A program made the position numbers and the translations under genes. Of a stretch of 64,000 nt of DNA, positions 18,496 to 28,443 are shown one piece after another (within the stretch, counting starts at the first letter, position 1; each line of letters begins with the position of its first letter). Source of the stretch: UBA12018 sp051656605 (GTDB lineage Bacteria > Bacteroidota > Bacteroidia > Bacteroidales > CAMTPD01); contig JBOGCF010000044.1 of NCBI GenBank assembly GCA_051656605.1, positions 118,515 to 182,514 on the forward strand. Direction: 5' to 3'. The notes below the pieces were generated by a model. That model was not told the origin of the DNA and did not search any database. It saw only the letters and a program-made list of their open reading frames with translations.

Positions 18496-18548
18496 GACAT
18501 ACTCTTTATTCCAATTACATCAAATAAGGACTAAGACCCCTATTATTT

Positions 18549-18608
18549 TACCGCCAACAAAACATGTATATATCATAGTTTTTTGGCGGTATTTTTTTAT
18601 ACAACATT
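18549..18608 (+). terminator. Rho-independent terminator after the AraC-type gene
   Basis: ACCGCCAA pairs with TTGGCGGT across an AT-rich loop, and a run of T follows. It isolates the regulator transcript from the pilus operon. Confidence 0.8.
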
Positions 18609-18644
18609 CCTGCTTATTTTATCCAAACACATACAATATCAACT

Positions 18645-18674
18645 ATTTGCATCATCAAATATATTTGCATCATC
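18645..18674 (+). promoter_or_regulatory. Direct repeat ATTTGCATCATC and -7-like box before the pilus operon
   Basis: The 12-base sequence ATTTGCATCATC occurs at 18645-18656 and again at 18663-18674, 18 bases apart. The second copy overlaps TATATTTG (18660-18667), a match to the Bacteroidetes -7 consensus. The first ATG of the operon is only 14 bases further on. The pair could be an operator half-site repeat or simply a duplicated promoter element. Confidence 0.45.
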
Positions 18675-18687
18675 TTAAAAACAAGTG

Positions 18688-19272
18688 ATGAAGAATGTAT
18701 TAATACTCTTATTAACTAGCTTTTCTTTTGCAACTTACTTGCATAGTCAGGAAGTAGCCATAAAGACCAATCTCCTATATGGTGGGTATACACTTACCCC
18801 TAATATCGGAACTGAGATTACTTTAGGAAAACGTAGTTCAATCGATTTATCGGCTGGCTATAACCCTTGGAATCTCAACGGCTCTGCAAGCAACAATAAA
18901 AAGCTAGTTCATTGGCTTGCTAATGCAGAGTACAGGTATTGGATCTGTCAGCCGATGTATGGTCATTTCCTTGGTGTAAATATGCTCGGTTCACAATATA
19001 ATATTGCCGGGTATAAGCTCCCTCTCCTTTTTGGAAAGAACTCTAAAGATTATCGACACGAAGGCTATGCTATTGGAGCCGGCTTCTCGTATGGATATCA
19101 ATTTATACTCAGCAAACATTGGAATATCGAGCTGAATTTCGGTATCGGATATGCATATCTAAACTACTCTCGCTTCAACTGTGTCAAGTGTGGATCATTC
19201 ATTGATAAAAAACACAAGAACTATGTTGGACCTACAAAGGCTGGAATTTCAATCGGATATATAATCAAGTAA
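18688..19272 (+). CDS. DUF3575 outer-membrane-type protein of pilus locus
   Basis: A 194-residue exported protein with a signal peptide ending at LHSQ and a short beta-rich body (VAIKTNLLYGGYTLTPNIGT, HWLANAEYRYW, GFSYGYQFIL, GISIGYIIK) typical of DUF3575. This family often opens type V pilus loci in Bacteroidales and is predicted to form a small outer-membrane barrel. I take the ATG at 18688; the GTG one codon earlier is less likely. The next gene starts 7 bases later. The molecular role is not established. Confidence 0.82.
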   Translation: MKNVLILLLTSFSFATYLHSQEVAIKTNLLYGGYTLTPNIGTEITLGKRSSIDLSAGYNPWNLNGSASNNKKLVHWLANAEYRYWICQPMYGHFLGVNMLGSQYNIAGYKLPLLFGKNSKDYRHEGYAIGAGFSYGYQFILSKHWNIELNFGIGYAYLNYSRFNCVKCGSFIDKKHKNYVGPTKAGISIGYIIK

Positions 19273-19279
19273 ATTCTCA

Positions 19280-20572
19280 ATGAATAAGTTATCATTTATA
19301 TTATCTTTTTATTTCGCATATTCTCTCACAGCTCAAGCTATCGAACAGATAAAAATTATAGATACGCAATTCTATAAAAGCGGAGATTCATTACATGTAA
19401 GCATGAGATTGGAGACTAATCAAGCAATAGCTCCAAGAAGTTATTCTGTGACGATCACACCCGAACTGTCAAATCAACAAAACAGATTACTTCTTCATGC
19501 AATCAACGTGGAAACAAGAACATCTGCCATATTGGATAGCCGAAACAAAAACGCGACGACAAAACTAAGCAAAACATTTGCACGAGGCGAAGAAATTGCC
19601 TTTGCACAAACAATCCCTTTTGCTTCTTGGATGTATGATGCTAATATCCGCCTCAACATAGAGGTGAATGGTTGTTGTAAGACAATTCAATATCCATTTA
19701 TTTGGATAAAAGAACCTGTCTTATCTACATCGCATATCATGCCTGTCTATACTGCTGCGTCTGCACTTACTCCGGTATATGACGAGACATTGTATATGTT
19801 TGACTTTGGACACAACGACTTAATTATTGACTTTAAACAAAGCATAACTACTATAGACACAACGCTCTTCTCAAACTATCAGACCTTGAATCTGATACTC
19901 AACTCCATTGACTCTATTCAATCTTCGGGAGATAAAATGCTAAGCGGTATTGAAATTACCGGTTATGCATCTCCCGAAGGTACCACACAAAACAACAAAC
20001 GATTGGGAGAAGCAAGAGCCTTGGCACTGAAGCAATACATTAAAATGCATCATCCGGATCTCAGAGAGATGGATTTTGCACTCAACAACGGAGCAGTCAA
20101 CTGGCCCGGACTTGAGAAGATGGTTACCGCATCAGATATGCCATACAAAAAAGAGGTATTGGATATTATACAAAACGTCCCTGCCGAAATAGATATGCAA
20201 AACAATACGAGCAGAAAAAAACAACTGATGGATCTAAGAGGTGGTGTTCCATACAATTACATGTACACACACTTCTTCCCGAAGCTTCGTAATGCTTGCT
20301 ACATATCGGTCTATTACAAAACGGTAAAAGACACGAATGCTGAAATAATAAATACAGCTGTTGAGTTGATTCAACAAAATAACTATACGGATGCACTCAA
20401 TCAACTGCTTCCTATTCGTTCCGACGCGCGCACATGGAACCTCATAGGAGTAGCCTATATGATGATGAAAGACTTTGATCAGTCTAAAGACTATTTCCTA
20501 AAAGCTATCGACCAAAACGATAGTAACGCTCAAAAGAATCTAAATCAGATCAAAGCTTTCATTCTACCATAA
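19280..20572 (+). CDS. DUF3868 / OmpA-like / TPR protein of pilus locus
   Basis: A 430-residue exported protein with signal peptide 1-20 (ending TAQA). Its N-terminal half is DUF3868-like beta domain. An OmpA-like peptidoglycan-association segment follows (IEITGYASPEGTTQNNKRLGEARA, in two pieces around residue 235). The C-terminus has one or two TPR-like helices (WNLIGVAYMMMKDFDQSKDYF). It probably holds the pilus assembly apparatus to the cell wall. Companion of the DUF3575 gene in many Bacteroidales pilus loci. Confidence 0.8.
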   Translation: MNKLSFILSFYFAYSLTAQAIEQIKIIDTQFYKSGDSLHVSMRLETNQAIAPRSYSVTITPELSNQQNRLLLHAINVETRTSAILDSRNKNATTKLSKTFARGEEIAFAQTIPFASWMYDANIRLNIEVNGCCKTIQYPFIWIKEPVLSTSHIMPVYTAASALTPVYDETLYMFDFGHNDLIIDFKQSITTIDTTLFSNYQTLNLILNSIDSIQSSGDKMLSGIEITGYASPEGTTQNNKRLGEARALALKQYIKMHHPDLREMDFALNNGAVNWPGLEKMVTASDMPYKKEVLDIIQNVPAEIDMQNNTSRKKQLMDLRGGVPYNYMYTHFFPKLRNACYISVYYKTVKDTNAEIINTAVELIQQNNYTDALNQLLPIRSDARTWNLIGVAYMMMKDFDQSKDYFLKAIDQNDSNAQKNLNQIKAFILP

Positions 20573-20609
20573 TTTGACTTCTTAATTCTGTATCTAACAA
20601 AGTTTTCTC

Positions 20610-21737
20610 ATGAAAAAATTAGTACAATTCGCCGGGATATTCATCTTGGCAACCACATTATTTTCGTGTTCGAACGACAACGAACCAACTAGCGAACCAC
20701 AAAAATCATCGCTAAAGCTTCAATTGAACTATGCAAAGACAAAGGCCATAGAAGATCCAGGTAACTTGATTGCTCCTACTATTACCAGTGCAACAATCAA
20801 GTTGAAAGACGGAAGCAACACCGTAGTATACGAAACGACACTTGATCCGGCTGCGCTTTCCGCGGTAAAGACCAACACATTGGTACTTGAAGCAATACCA
20901 TCTACAGCTACACAAGTTGAGATCATAGCCAATGGGGATATCACAAAAACCGATATCAACAACTATCAAAAGCTAGCAAACGGTATCAAAGATGTTCCAT
21001 ATCAAGGTACAGGTTCAATAACTTATTCTACTGGTGATATTCATACTGACGGACATTTACTAAAGAAAGCCTCAGTTGATATGTCTGCCTATCTATCACG
21101 TGTTGAGGTAATCGGAGGCATTCCTGTTACAATTAATGACAATGGATTGTATGCAATTGATGTAGAAGCAGTCTACATCAACAACATCAGTCTTACTCCG
21201 GCAGCAGATCCTACACGAAACTTAGGAGATTTAATCAATCAAAGGTGGCAAGATGAAACCGTATATACAAACGCAAACGGAACTTTCCGTAATATGTGGG
21301 ATATTATTTCGGGAGTAAATACCGACGTTTATGTAGGAAGTATCGGGATTGTTGGTGGTAAAGCAGCGGCTTATCAACTATTTCCATACGATCCGGGCGT
21401 AAATAGCTCCGACGCCGGAAGTGTTGCAGAAAAGATGTTTCACATCATCCTTAAAGTCAAAGCATATGACACTGCCGACAACAAACTTCAAAATAAGCCT
21501 TTGCCTAATAAGAACTACATTACAATACGTTCGATCATTAACAAAGGAACATCTGTACGTGTAAATAAACTCGAAAGAAATACCATCTACAGAGTGGATC
21601 TTGCCGATCTAAAAGATTATTTCACACCAGACACCACTCCTCCGATCGATCCGGAACCGGAAGCTGGAAAAGTTGACTTAGCAGTTACAGCAACAGTTCT
21701 TCCTTGGACTATAATAAATGCCAAACCAGAACTATAA
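20610..21737 (+). CDS. Major fimbrial subunit (Mfa1/FimA-type fimbrillin), lipoprotein precursor
   Basis: A 375-residue pilin precursor of a type V pilus. The lipobox LFSC (Cys20) marks it for lipidation and outer-membrane transport. The N-terminal fimbrillin domain (SSLKLQLNYAKTKAI onward) is followed by a larger C-terminal domain ending in VTATVLPWTIINAKPEL, the usual fimbrillin end that acts as donor strand. In the Porphyromonas model a protease removes the N-terminal strand to allow polymerisation. It is the third gene of the operon, and a stable hairpin immediately follows it. Only general family features, not sequence identity, support the Mfa1 label. Confidence 0.82.
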   Translation: MKKLVQFAGIFILATTLFSCSNDNEPTSEPQKSSLKLQLNYAKTKAIEDPGNLIAPTITSATIKLKDGSNTVVYETTLDPAALSAVKTNTLVLEAIPSTATQVEIIANGDITKTDINNYQKLANGIKDVPYQGTGSITYSTGDIHTDGHLLKKASVDMSAYLSRVEVIGGIPVTINDNGLYAIDVEAVYINNISLTPAADPTRNLGDLINQRWQDETVYTNANGTFRNMWDIISGVNTDVYVGSIGIVGGKAAAYQLFPYDPGVNSSDAGSVAEKMFHIILKVKAYDTADNKLQNKPLPNKNYITIRSIINKGTSVRVNKLERNTIYRVDLADLKDYFTPDTTPPIDPEPEAGKVDLAVTATVLPWTIINAKPEL

Positions 21738-21749
21738 TCTTCTCAAACA

Positions 21750-21787
21750 AAAGGGAGAATGTGCCATTGTGCACATTTCCCTTTTAT
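21750..21787 (+). terminator. Hairpin after the major fimbrillin gene (partial terminator)
   Basis: GGGAGAATGTGC pairs with GCACATTTCCC and is followed by CTTTT. It lies inside the operon between the major subunit and the anchor gene. A leaky terminator here would make many more major-subunit messages than anchor and tip messages. Confidence 0.7.
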
Positions 21788-21830
21788 CTCTTCTATTTTC
21801 TCAAGTAACAATGCTAAACACAATGCACTC

Positions 21831-22865
21831 ATGATTCAATTAGCTTTTAAAAGAATATACATCCTCTTTCTCGTAGTCTTCTTTTCTTGCACGAAAGAGG
21901 ATAACGCTGATTGTACTGCGGGATTGATACTTAAGTATAGTTACGAACACAACAAGCAAGGCGTTGACCTCTTTGGCCCCGATGTACAATACATTAAAAT
22001 GTACATCTTCAACGAGCAAAATATCCTCCATCATATCGACAGCGGTAAAGGAACAGCGTTGACAAATGGTTGGTTTAAACAAATCAATCTTGCTCCGGGT
22101 AAGTACTCAGTCGTATCATGGGCAGGGGGAAATCCCGACTTTCATACTTCGTTTTTCGATTCACAAATGAGTGATCGGGCAAGTCTCGACTTCAGTCATA
22201 AGGCAGTCGTAGGACAAACCACGCTACAAGACTTTCGCATCATAGTAAATCATCAGCTTGCCGAAATGTATGAAGAAGATGTGATTCTACCTATGGATTC
22301 GTTGGATGACTTGTATTATGGAACCTACAAAGACAATGTAGAAGTAAAACCAGGATATTTATCGGTGCAGGAAATCCCTCTGATCAAAAACACCAACAAA
22401 CTACGGGTTATCGTCGAGGGACTTCAACATTTAAAGACGTCAACAAAGGCAGGAGATAGTGACATTCTCGAAGTATATGCCGCAGCTAAAAATGGTCGTT
22501 ATATGTATAACAATGCCATCGACGAGTATGCTCGAGTTATCAGATACGAAACACCGTTTACTATTGTAAGTGATACGGCTATCGAAACGGATATCAAAAT
22601 ACTGCGTCTCGACATAGAGCACCACACGGCCAATCCGGTAACACTCTATATCAACAATAAGCAAACCAATTTGCCTCTTGCAACCATCAACGTTGTTGAA
22701 TCCATATTGAAGGCGCAAGATGAAAATGGCAACTACCTCATCAACAATCAAAGCGACCTAGACAAAGAAGATTTATTCGTATTCAAAGTACAAATAAATA
22801 CAGATTTGTCTGTCAACATATTTGTGAACGGATGGAATATCAAACCAACTAAACCGGAAATATAG
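21831..22865 (+). CDS. Mfa2/FimB-like fimbrial anchor lipoprotein
   Basis: A 344-residue lipoprotein (lipobox FFSC, Cys20) of the FimB/Mfa2 family, thought to cap the pilus and hold it to the outer membrane. The family's beta-sandwich start is seen in AGLILKYSYEHNKQG and MYIFNEQNILHHI, and its end in NIFVNGWNIKPTKPEI. The ATG at 21831 is used because it gives a clean lipoprotein signal; an earlier in-frame GTG (21759) would add 24 residues across the hairpin. The next gene begins 3 bases after the stop. Confidence 0.82.
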   Translation: MIQLAFKRIYILFLVVFFSCTKEDNADCTAGLILKYSYEHNKQGVDLFGPDVQYIKMYIFNEQNILHHIDSGKGTALTNGWFKQINLAPGKYSVVSWAGGNPDFHTSFFDSQMSDRASLDFSHKAVVGQTTLQDFRIIVNHQLAEMYEEDVILPMDSLDDLYYGTYKDNVEVKPGYLSVQEIPLIKNTNKLRVIVEGLQHLKTSTKAGDSDILEVYAAAKNGRYMYNNAIDEYARVIRYETPFTIVSDTAIETDIKILRLDIEHHTANPVTLYINNKQTNLPLATINVVESILKAQDENGNYLINNQSDLDKEDLFVFKVQINTDLSVNIFVNGWNIKPTKPEI

Positions 22866-22868
22866 CAT

Positions 22869-24743
22869 ATGAAACAGATGTTTTATACATTAGCTGTTCT
22901 ATCGGCTCTGATATTCACAGGGTGCGACTCTGGGATACACTCCGAGAACGGACTACCCGTACCATCAAATGATACCATTCGCATAGGAATAAATGCCAAA
23001 GGAATTGAGCAAACAGGTGAAAACCAAATTGAGCAAATCCGCATTATTGCTTTTAGATCCGATGGTACACAATATTTAAATATCACCAAAAGTAAAGACG
23101 AACTAAACACCTCAGAGTTACAACATACATACACTACGACAGTGAGTGTTCCCAAAGACCAACTGACAATATATATCTTGGCAAACGAAAGTAACGATAT
23201 CGTGAACAATGTATCGGACTTACATTTATCCAAGACTCGATTTGATGAAATGTATCTGACATACCTTAGCGATGAGATAAAAGCTCCCTTTGTTATGTTC
23301 GGATCTCACACCATCTCCAGAACTGACATGCAACAGAATAGTCCGCAAGTAGATATTGATCTCAAGCGAACCGTGTCAAAGGTATCGTTACAATTACACT
23401 GTGACTATACCGATACACAAGCAAACTTAAAAAACGGAACAATAGACCTTCGTAACACCTATATAGTCAATATGCCTATTTCTCCTTTTCTAATCGAGAA
23501 TAAGGAGTTTCTTCAAGCAGATGATTTCAACACATCTGCATCGCGAAAAATTGAATATGAAATATTGGACCCTGCAAAGGGATTTACAACAAAAACGATC
23601 GACTTTTACATCTCGGAACATATTCTTTCTCAAAGCAATTACATGCAAAAGAATCATACGGCAATTGTTGTACATGGCGTATACATTTCCGAATCGGGAC
23701 AAGAAGTTGATATCAAGTACACAATACCATTGGGAGATGGTATTGCAAAACTCACAGGAGGTGGCACTCTTGAGATGCTCACCAAAACAGATTTGAATGT
23801 CACTCGAAACACGCATTATCAAATCATCGGTGAAATAAAATCGACCGGTGAAATTGATGGAATATCCATGGTGGCAAAAGTTGCGCCATGGGTAGATGCA
23901 GAAAAGGTTGACATAGACAAAAGTGCTCCATATTTAAATGTCTCACAAATCAAATTAGAAATGCTGCCATCACAGATCAAGCGAGTTTACTTCTGGAGCA
24001 ACCAGCCGCTGATCTATCTGGACGAGAAAGGAACGATGCAAGACGGAGCAAAACAAGATATCATCGTAACTGATTTCTTTGAAAACATAACAGGTACAAA
24101 CCGATCAAACTTCGTTGTATTCGATCCCGATCATGGTTTGAATGCTTTCCCCGGATTTGTTGCATACAATGGATACTTTGATTTAGTATTGAATCCCGAC
24201 ATTACACTTAAAGGCGGAACCAACACGTTCAGTTTTTATCTGCATGCCGGAAAGCTCACTCGAACCATCACTCTTGAGATAAATGCTCCTATTACTGTAA
24301 AGAGTGAAGATCTATCGGTCGTTGTAGCGCATCACGACGCAAATCTGGATGGAACTCCTCGCTTAGGTAATACAACCGAAGGTGTTGGGAAGATTCATTG
24401 GTGGCAGGCATTGGGTATTGCCTCTGCCTACGAAGCCGAACTTTGGCTGGGAGCAACACAGGCAATCTATGATATCGGATGTAACAACTATGCCGAACAA
24501 GGAGCACCGCAAGGAACCTGGAGAACTCCTAATCTTGATGAGCTCAAGTTGCTACAACTCGAGCAAGACGAAATCTTGAGCCAAGGAGGCGATGATTTTG
24601 ACGATACCACTAGCGCATACTACTGGAGTGCAAGTGAAGTAACTGACAATCCTCAACAAGCTTACGCTCTCAACTTTGGTAATGGATCTTCAATGCTAAA
24701 AGACAAGAACAATTATTTCTTTGTTCGCTGCATCCGCAAATAA
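22869..24743 (+). CDS. Fimbrial accessory/tip lipoprotein with lectin-like C-terminus
   Basis: A 624-residue lipoprotein (lipobox FTGC, Cys19). Residues 30-350 resemble two fimbrillin-like domains (IRIIAFRSDG, ISMVAKVAPWVDAEK). A linker domain (350-480) follows. The last 130 residues (HWWQALGIASAYEA, WRTPNLDELKLL, YYWSASEV, FVRCIRK) match the DUF1566/FISUMP kind of C-type-lectin-like fold. It is likely a minor or tip-near pilin that takes part in adhesion. The binding target is unknown. Confidence 0.72.
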   Translation: MKQMFYTLAVLSALIFTGCDSGIHSENGLPVPSNDTIRIGINAKGIEQTGENQIEQIRIIAFRSDGTQYLNITKSKDELNTSELQHTYTTTVSVPKDQLTIYILANESNDIVNNVSDLHLSKTRFDEMYLTYLSDEIKAPFVMFGSHTISRTDMQQNSPQVDIDLKRTVSKVSLQLHCDYTDTQANLKNGTIDLRNTYIVNMPISPFLIENKEFLQADDFNTSASRKIEYEILDPAKGFTTKTIDFYISEHILSQSNYMQKNHTAIVVHGVYISESGQEVDIKYTIPLGDGIAKLTGGGTLEMLTKTDLNVTRNTHYQIIGEIKSTGEIDGISMVAKVAPWVDAEKVDIDKSAPYLNVSQIKLEMLPSQIKRVYFWSNQPLIYLDEKGTMQDGAKQDIIVTDFFENITGTNRSNFVVFDPDHGLNAFPGFVAYNGYFDLVLNPDITLKGGTNTFSFYLHAGKLTRTITLEINAPITVKSEDLSVVVAHHDANLDGTPRLGNTTEGVGKIHWWQALGIASAYEAELWLGATQAIYDIGCNNYAEQGAPQGTWRTPNLDELKLLQLEQDEILSQGGDDFDDTTSAYYWSASEVTDNPQQAYALNFGNGSSMLKDKNNYFFVRCIRK

Positions 24744-24785
24744 TGAATCTAAACACTTCACATTATGCCATCAGTTATACAATCT

Positions 24786-27700
24786 ATGAAATATACTTGG
24801 CTCTGTTTCACTTTCCTTCTACTCTTTCTACTCTCAAGTTGTAGCGACGAGATCGAACGAAACAAAATAGAAAGCCAACATACAAATGTAAGCCTGCACC
24901 TCAAACTCAAATCGGCAACAATCTTACAAACCCGAAGTGGGCACGACGATGCGTATGTAGACCCTTCGTCTATCTACTTGCTTGTTTTTGACGGAGACTC
25001 AGACAATGCGAAGCTTACCGACTGGAGCAACTCTACTTATATTGATCAGAGTGAGAACGGAACGTTTTATTTTGCATCCAAGCTGCAAGAGACTTCTGAG
25101 CAAAGATACATCTATATCATTGCCAACGCTTCGATCATCTTATCCGAATGGATTCATTCGGGAGGTTGGGCTCCTAATGTGACAACACTGGGACAAGTAA
25201 GGCATGGCCTAAAGAAGCATCCTCTGCCTCAATTTGCCGGTATTATCTACCAGCAGCCACAATTGCACCCGATGATCTCGGAACAACCGGTATCGATTAG
25301 TAGTATAGGCTCTAATGTACGCATCGGTACCGTTGATGATGCAATCGAGCTAACGCGTAATACGGCCAAAGTAACGGTACACAATCAAACAAATGATCCG
25401 TCTTTTTCGATCGAAGGTGCCAATCTGCTCTTTGTACCCGAAAGCGGATACATCTTTCCGGGAATGGTTTCTGACCTATCGTCTACTCCTATTGCTCGTC
25501 ATCACTATGGTGGCGGGAATGACTCGGGAGCAGATCTAGAACACACCATCGCTTCGCGTAGTGGTAACGATATCACGCCGCTGTATTGCTACGAATCAAT
25601 GGCTGCTACATGTGACAATACAGCTTTGATCATCAAAGTAACCTATCGCGGCATAACGGGATTTCACCGCGTTAATCTCGTAGATAATGTAGAAAAGAAG
25701 CAACTCGACCTCAAACGCAATCACCATTACCAGGTACGGATCTTAAAGATTCAATCACCTGGTTATCGCACTGCGATAGAAGCGCTTGCCGGTGAAGCTA
25801 TCAGCAATGACATTGATTATGAGATCTACATTCAAGATCCTGATTCGCACGAAATCGTAACCAATGGAAAAGAGTACATGGGGCTCTCAAACTCAAAACT
25901 CATTGTTTACAAAGATGGAGCGGTAGACGACATTCTCGCAACCACGCTTACTTATTCGACCAATAGTTATTGGAGCGATGGTACAATCGTGCTTCCCGCC
26001 GGAGTAAGTCTGTCGAGAGGGACAACAACCTTGCCTGCTACTGCCGGCTCCGATACGATCATCAAACGAGATCTTTATATTTCGTTGAATAACACTTTTA
26101 GAAGCGGTAAAATTACGTTTCGCTTTGGCAACTTGGCTCAGACCTTGACAATCGAAAAAAGTGACAAAAATGTATCAGCCTTTAGCACACCTATTGTATT
26201 GTCGAAGGCCGTTGTGGGAAACACCTCCGCAAACACTGCGTGGTTAAAGCTTTCCGACTCTTTCGACAGTTATAATGCTCAAAACAATCAAAGCATAATA
26301 AGTGAAAACGGTGATGTATACATGCATTTCGATTCCAATATTGGTTTCGAAGATCAAGTGCAAAACCGACAAGCCGAACTTTTTGTGGCGTATGGCGACG
26401 ACAAAGGACGGGCTAAAGTAATTGTGACACAAGAGAAGTTCGACATCTATAACAACCCGGTTCCGATAGAGCCGTTTACATATGTAGGAACATTTCATCG
26501 TGCCGATGAAACAGGCGAACGCATTATTCGCATCGCTGCCAATCCGAAGTATATCGGTCCCAACTACCAATGGACGGCAACTGTTGTGCATGGCGACTTT
26601 ATCCGACTTAGCAGCAAGCCGTCTGATGATCCGGGCATAAGCAATCATCCGTATGGAAGAGGCGATCAACCGGCTTGGACAACAAAAGATGCGATCGAAG
26701 CCAATTGCAATCAGTACATCAAGAATCCGGCAGATTGGAGTACTTCTATTCAAGGCACGGCTACCGAGGTAAGCGGATCAAATATGGGTTCGGTTTATTT
26801 CAGAATCAGCCTGACGAGTAAACTACCCGGCGGCGCTACGGCTGCTCCCCGCTACGGATTAGTAGCCTTGAGTCATGCCTCGGGCACACACTTTATTTAT
26901 GTGCGCCAAGGCGAAGCAGAAGACTATCTGATGCGTCCCGAAGACCCCGTACACAAGGAATATTCTCCAAGCGGATCACTCATTTACGATGGTTGGGTAA
27001 GCGGTAACCGCCCACTTGCGGCACAGTTTTCTCCATTCAACCTCACTGATCCGGGCATGGCTATGGGTCGTGTACGTAAAACTGCCAGAAGTTATGGTTT
27101 TGTAAAATATCCATCGCAAGGCGGATATTACTTCCTGCAATCGACACTTGATGCCTATCACCCTGCATCATCTACAGGAAATGCAGGTGGTTATCCTGCA
27201 TCGGCCACTGCACCTTATCGCCCCGACTTGCTCGAATCGTGCCCGCCGGGATACCGACGCCCTCGCGACGGATCGGACGATATCTATCGTACAAGTAGCT
27301 ACAACAATACCGGCGACGCTACAACACCGAAAGCCGAGATTTCTGAAATAAGACAGTCGTTGTGGTTATACCCGCGCAACTACGGGGCTACACAGACCAA
27401 CAACAAGTCGAACTTCAGATATGGATATTATGCCGACGGCTATTTTGATCGACATGAAATAAAGAAACCGACCGTAGGAAACAAAAACGAAGACAACAGT
27501 GCCGTGTGGGCCAATATCGACGGTAGTAGTGACGCATATTATAACATCGCGTTTGCAGGTACCTTGCTATTCAATCCCTACAACCACGCATCGTTGTTTA
27601 TCCCTAAACCGGGTATCTACTTCAATCGAAACTTTGCAACCACTTCACCATTACAAATAGAGGGAGCCGGCAATGTAGGCGTAATCACCACGAGTACGCT

Positions 27701-27818
27701 TTGCAACGGAGCCAACTTCTGGAGTGCGTGGTTTGGCTTGGTCAATGTGCATGATGTAGCCGACAACTATGTTAATAGTAATGACGTAGCCGTATCGATT
27801 AGATGCGTAAAGAACTAA
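24786..27818 (+). CDS. Large fimbrial tip lipoprotein (DUF4906-like)
   Basis: A 1010-residue lipoprotein (lipobox LSSC, Cys19 from the ATG at 24786). The N-terminal 330 residues are fimbrillin-like (VSLHLKLKSATILQTR, YIYIIANASIIL). The middle contains several beta modules of the Bacteroidetes surface-protein type (LTYSTNSYWSD, GKITFRFGNLAQTLTIEKS). The C-terminus has CPPGYRRPRDG, a FWSAWFG segment and ends in VSIRCVKN, again a lectin-like fold. It is the last and largest gene of the operon and the best candidate for the pilus tip adhesin. Confidence 0.72.
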   Translation: MKYTWLCFTFLLLFLLSSCSDEIERNKIESQHTNVSLHLKLKSATILQTRSGHDDAYVDPSSIYLLVFDGDSDNAKLTDWSNSTYIDQSENGTFYFASKLQETSEQRYIYIIANASIILSEWIHSGGWAPNVTTLGQVRHGLKKHPLPQFAGIIYQQPQLHPMISEQPVSISSIGSNVRIGTVDDAIELTRNTAKVTVHNQTNDPSFSIEGANLLFVPESGYIFPGMVSDLSSTPIARHHYGGGNDSGADLEHTIASRSGNDITPLYCYESMAATCDNTALIIKVTYRGITGFHRVNLVDNVEKKQLDLKRNHHYQVRILKIQSPGYRTAIEALAGEAISNDIDYEIYIQDPDSHEIVTNGKEYMGLSNSKLIVYKDGAVDDILATTLTYSTNSYWSDGTIVLPAGVSLSRGTTTLPATAGSDTIIKRDLYISLNNTFRSGKITFRFGNLAQTLTIEKSDKNVSAFSTPIVLSKAVVGNTSANTAWLKLSDSFDSYNAQNNQSIISENGDVYMHFDSNIGFEDQVQNRQAELFVAYGDDKGRAKVIVTQEKFDIYNNPVPIEPFTYVGTFHRADETGERIIRIAANPKYIGPNYQWTATVVHGDFIRLSSKPSDDPGISNHPYGRGDQPAWTTKDAIEANCNQYIKNPADWSTSIQGTATEVSGSNMGSVYFRISLTSKLPGGATAAPRYGLVALSHASGTHFIYVRQGEAEDYLMRPEDPVHKEYSPSGSLIYDGWVSGNRPLAAQFSPFNLTDPGMAMGRVRKTARSYGFVKYPSQGGYYFLQSTLDAYHPASSTGNAGGYPASATAPYRPDLLESCPPGYRRPRDGSDDIYRTSSYNNTGDATTPKAEISEIRQSLWLYPRNYGATQTNNKSNFRYGYYADGYFDRHEIKKPTVGNKNEDNSAVWANIDGSSDAYYNIAFAGTLLFNPYNHASLFIPKPGIYFNRNFATTSPLQIEGAGNVGVITTSTLCNGANFWSAWFGLVNVHDVADNYVNSNDVAVSIRCVKN

Positions 27819-27865
27819 TTATCAACAAATATAGCTTCACCCAATCGTAGCATTGAAAAGTTCAA

Positions 27866-27897
27866 TTTGACACGTAAGCATTTTCGACATACCTTCG
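27866..27897 (+). promoter_or_regulatory. Predicted dps promoter
   Basis: TTTG (27866-27869) and TACCTTCG (27890-27897) are 20 bases apart, matching the Bacteroidetes -33/-7 arrangement with one mismatch in the -7 box. They lie 45 bases before the dps ATG. Confidence 0.6.
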
Positions 27898-27941
27898 CAA
27901 TACAAAAACAAAACAGTATAAACCTTAAAACAAAAACAGGT

Positions 27942-28415
27942 ATGAAAACTTTAAATTACATCAAATTGGAAGAATCAAAACTACAAAACGTATTGGCTTC
28001 TTTGCATCAGCTGTTGGCTGATTATCAAATATATTATTCGAACCTCCGAGGTTTCCACTGGAACATCAAAGGTCGTGACTTCTTCGTCTTGCACAAGCAG
28101 TTTGAAGAGATGTACAACAACATCGCCGAGAAAGTAGATGAACTGGCAGAACGCATCCTCACACTAGGCGGTAAACCTTCGAATAAGTACAGCGACTACT
28201 TGAAAGCTTCGAATATAAAAGAAATAGATCACGTTGAAAGCGGAGACAAAGCTTTGGCAAACATCTTAGAATCGTTGAGCTACTTTATTGTAGCCGAACG
28301 CAAGCTGCTGGCCGAAGCCTCAGAAGCCGGAGACGAAGTAACCGTTGCTCTGATGAGCGACTATCTCAAAGAACAAGAGAAACTTGTATGGATGCTCACT
28401 GCATACAACAGTTGA
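27942..28415 (+). CDS. dps: Dps-type DNA-binding ferritin-like protein
   Basis: A 157-residue starvation/oxidative-stress protein that oxidises and stores iron and shields DNA. The inter-subunit ferroxidase residues have the standard spacing: H39 (FHWN), H51, D66 and E70. The ATG at 27942 is preferred to an in-frame upstream start because the promoter ends in between. In anaerobic Bacteroidales such genes are usually OxyR-controlled, but no OxyR site was identified here. Confidence 0.93.
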   Translation: MKTLNYIKLEESKLQNVLASLHQLLADYQIYYSNLRGFHWNIKGRDFFVLHKQFEEMYNNIAEKVDELAERILTLGGKPSNKYSDYLKASNIKEIDHVESGDKALANILESLSYFIVAERKLLAEASEAGDEVTVALMSDYLKEQEKLVWMLTAYNS

Positions 28416-28443
28416 TCTGAATATTGTTTGCTTATAAATACAA

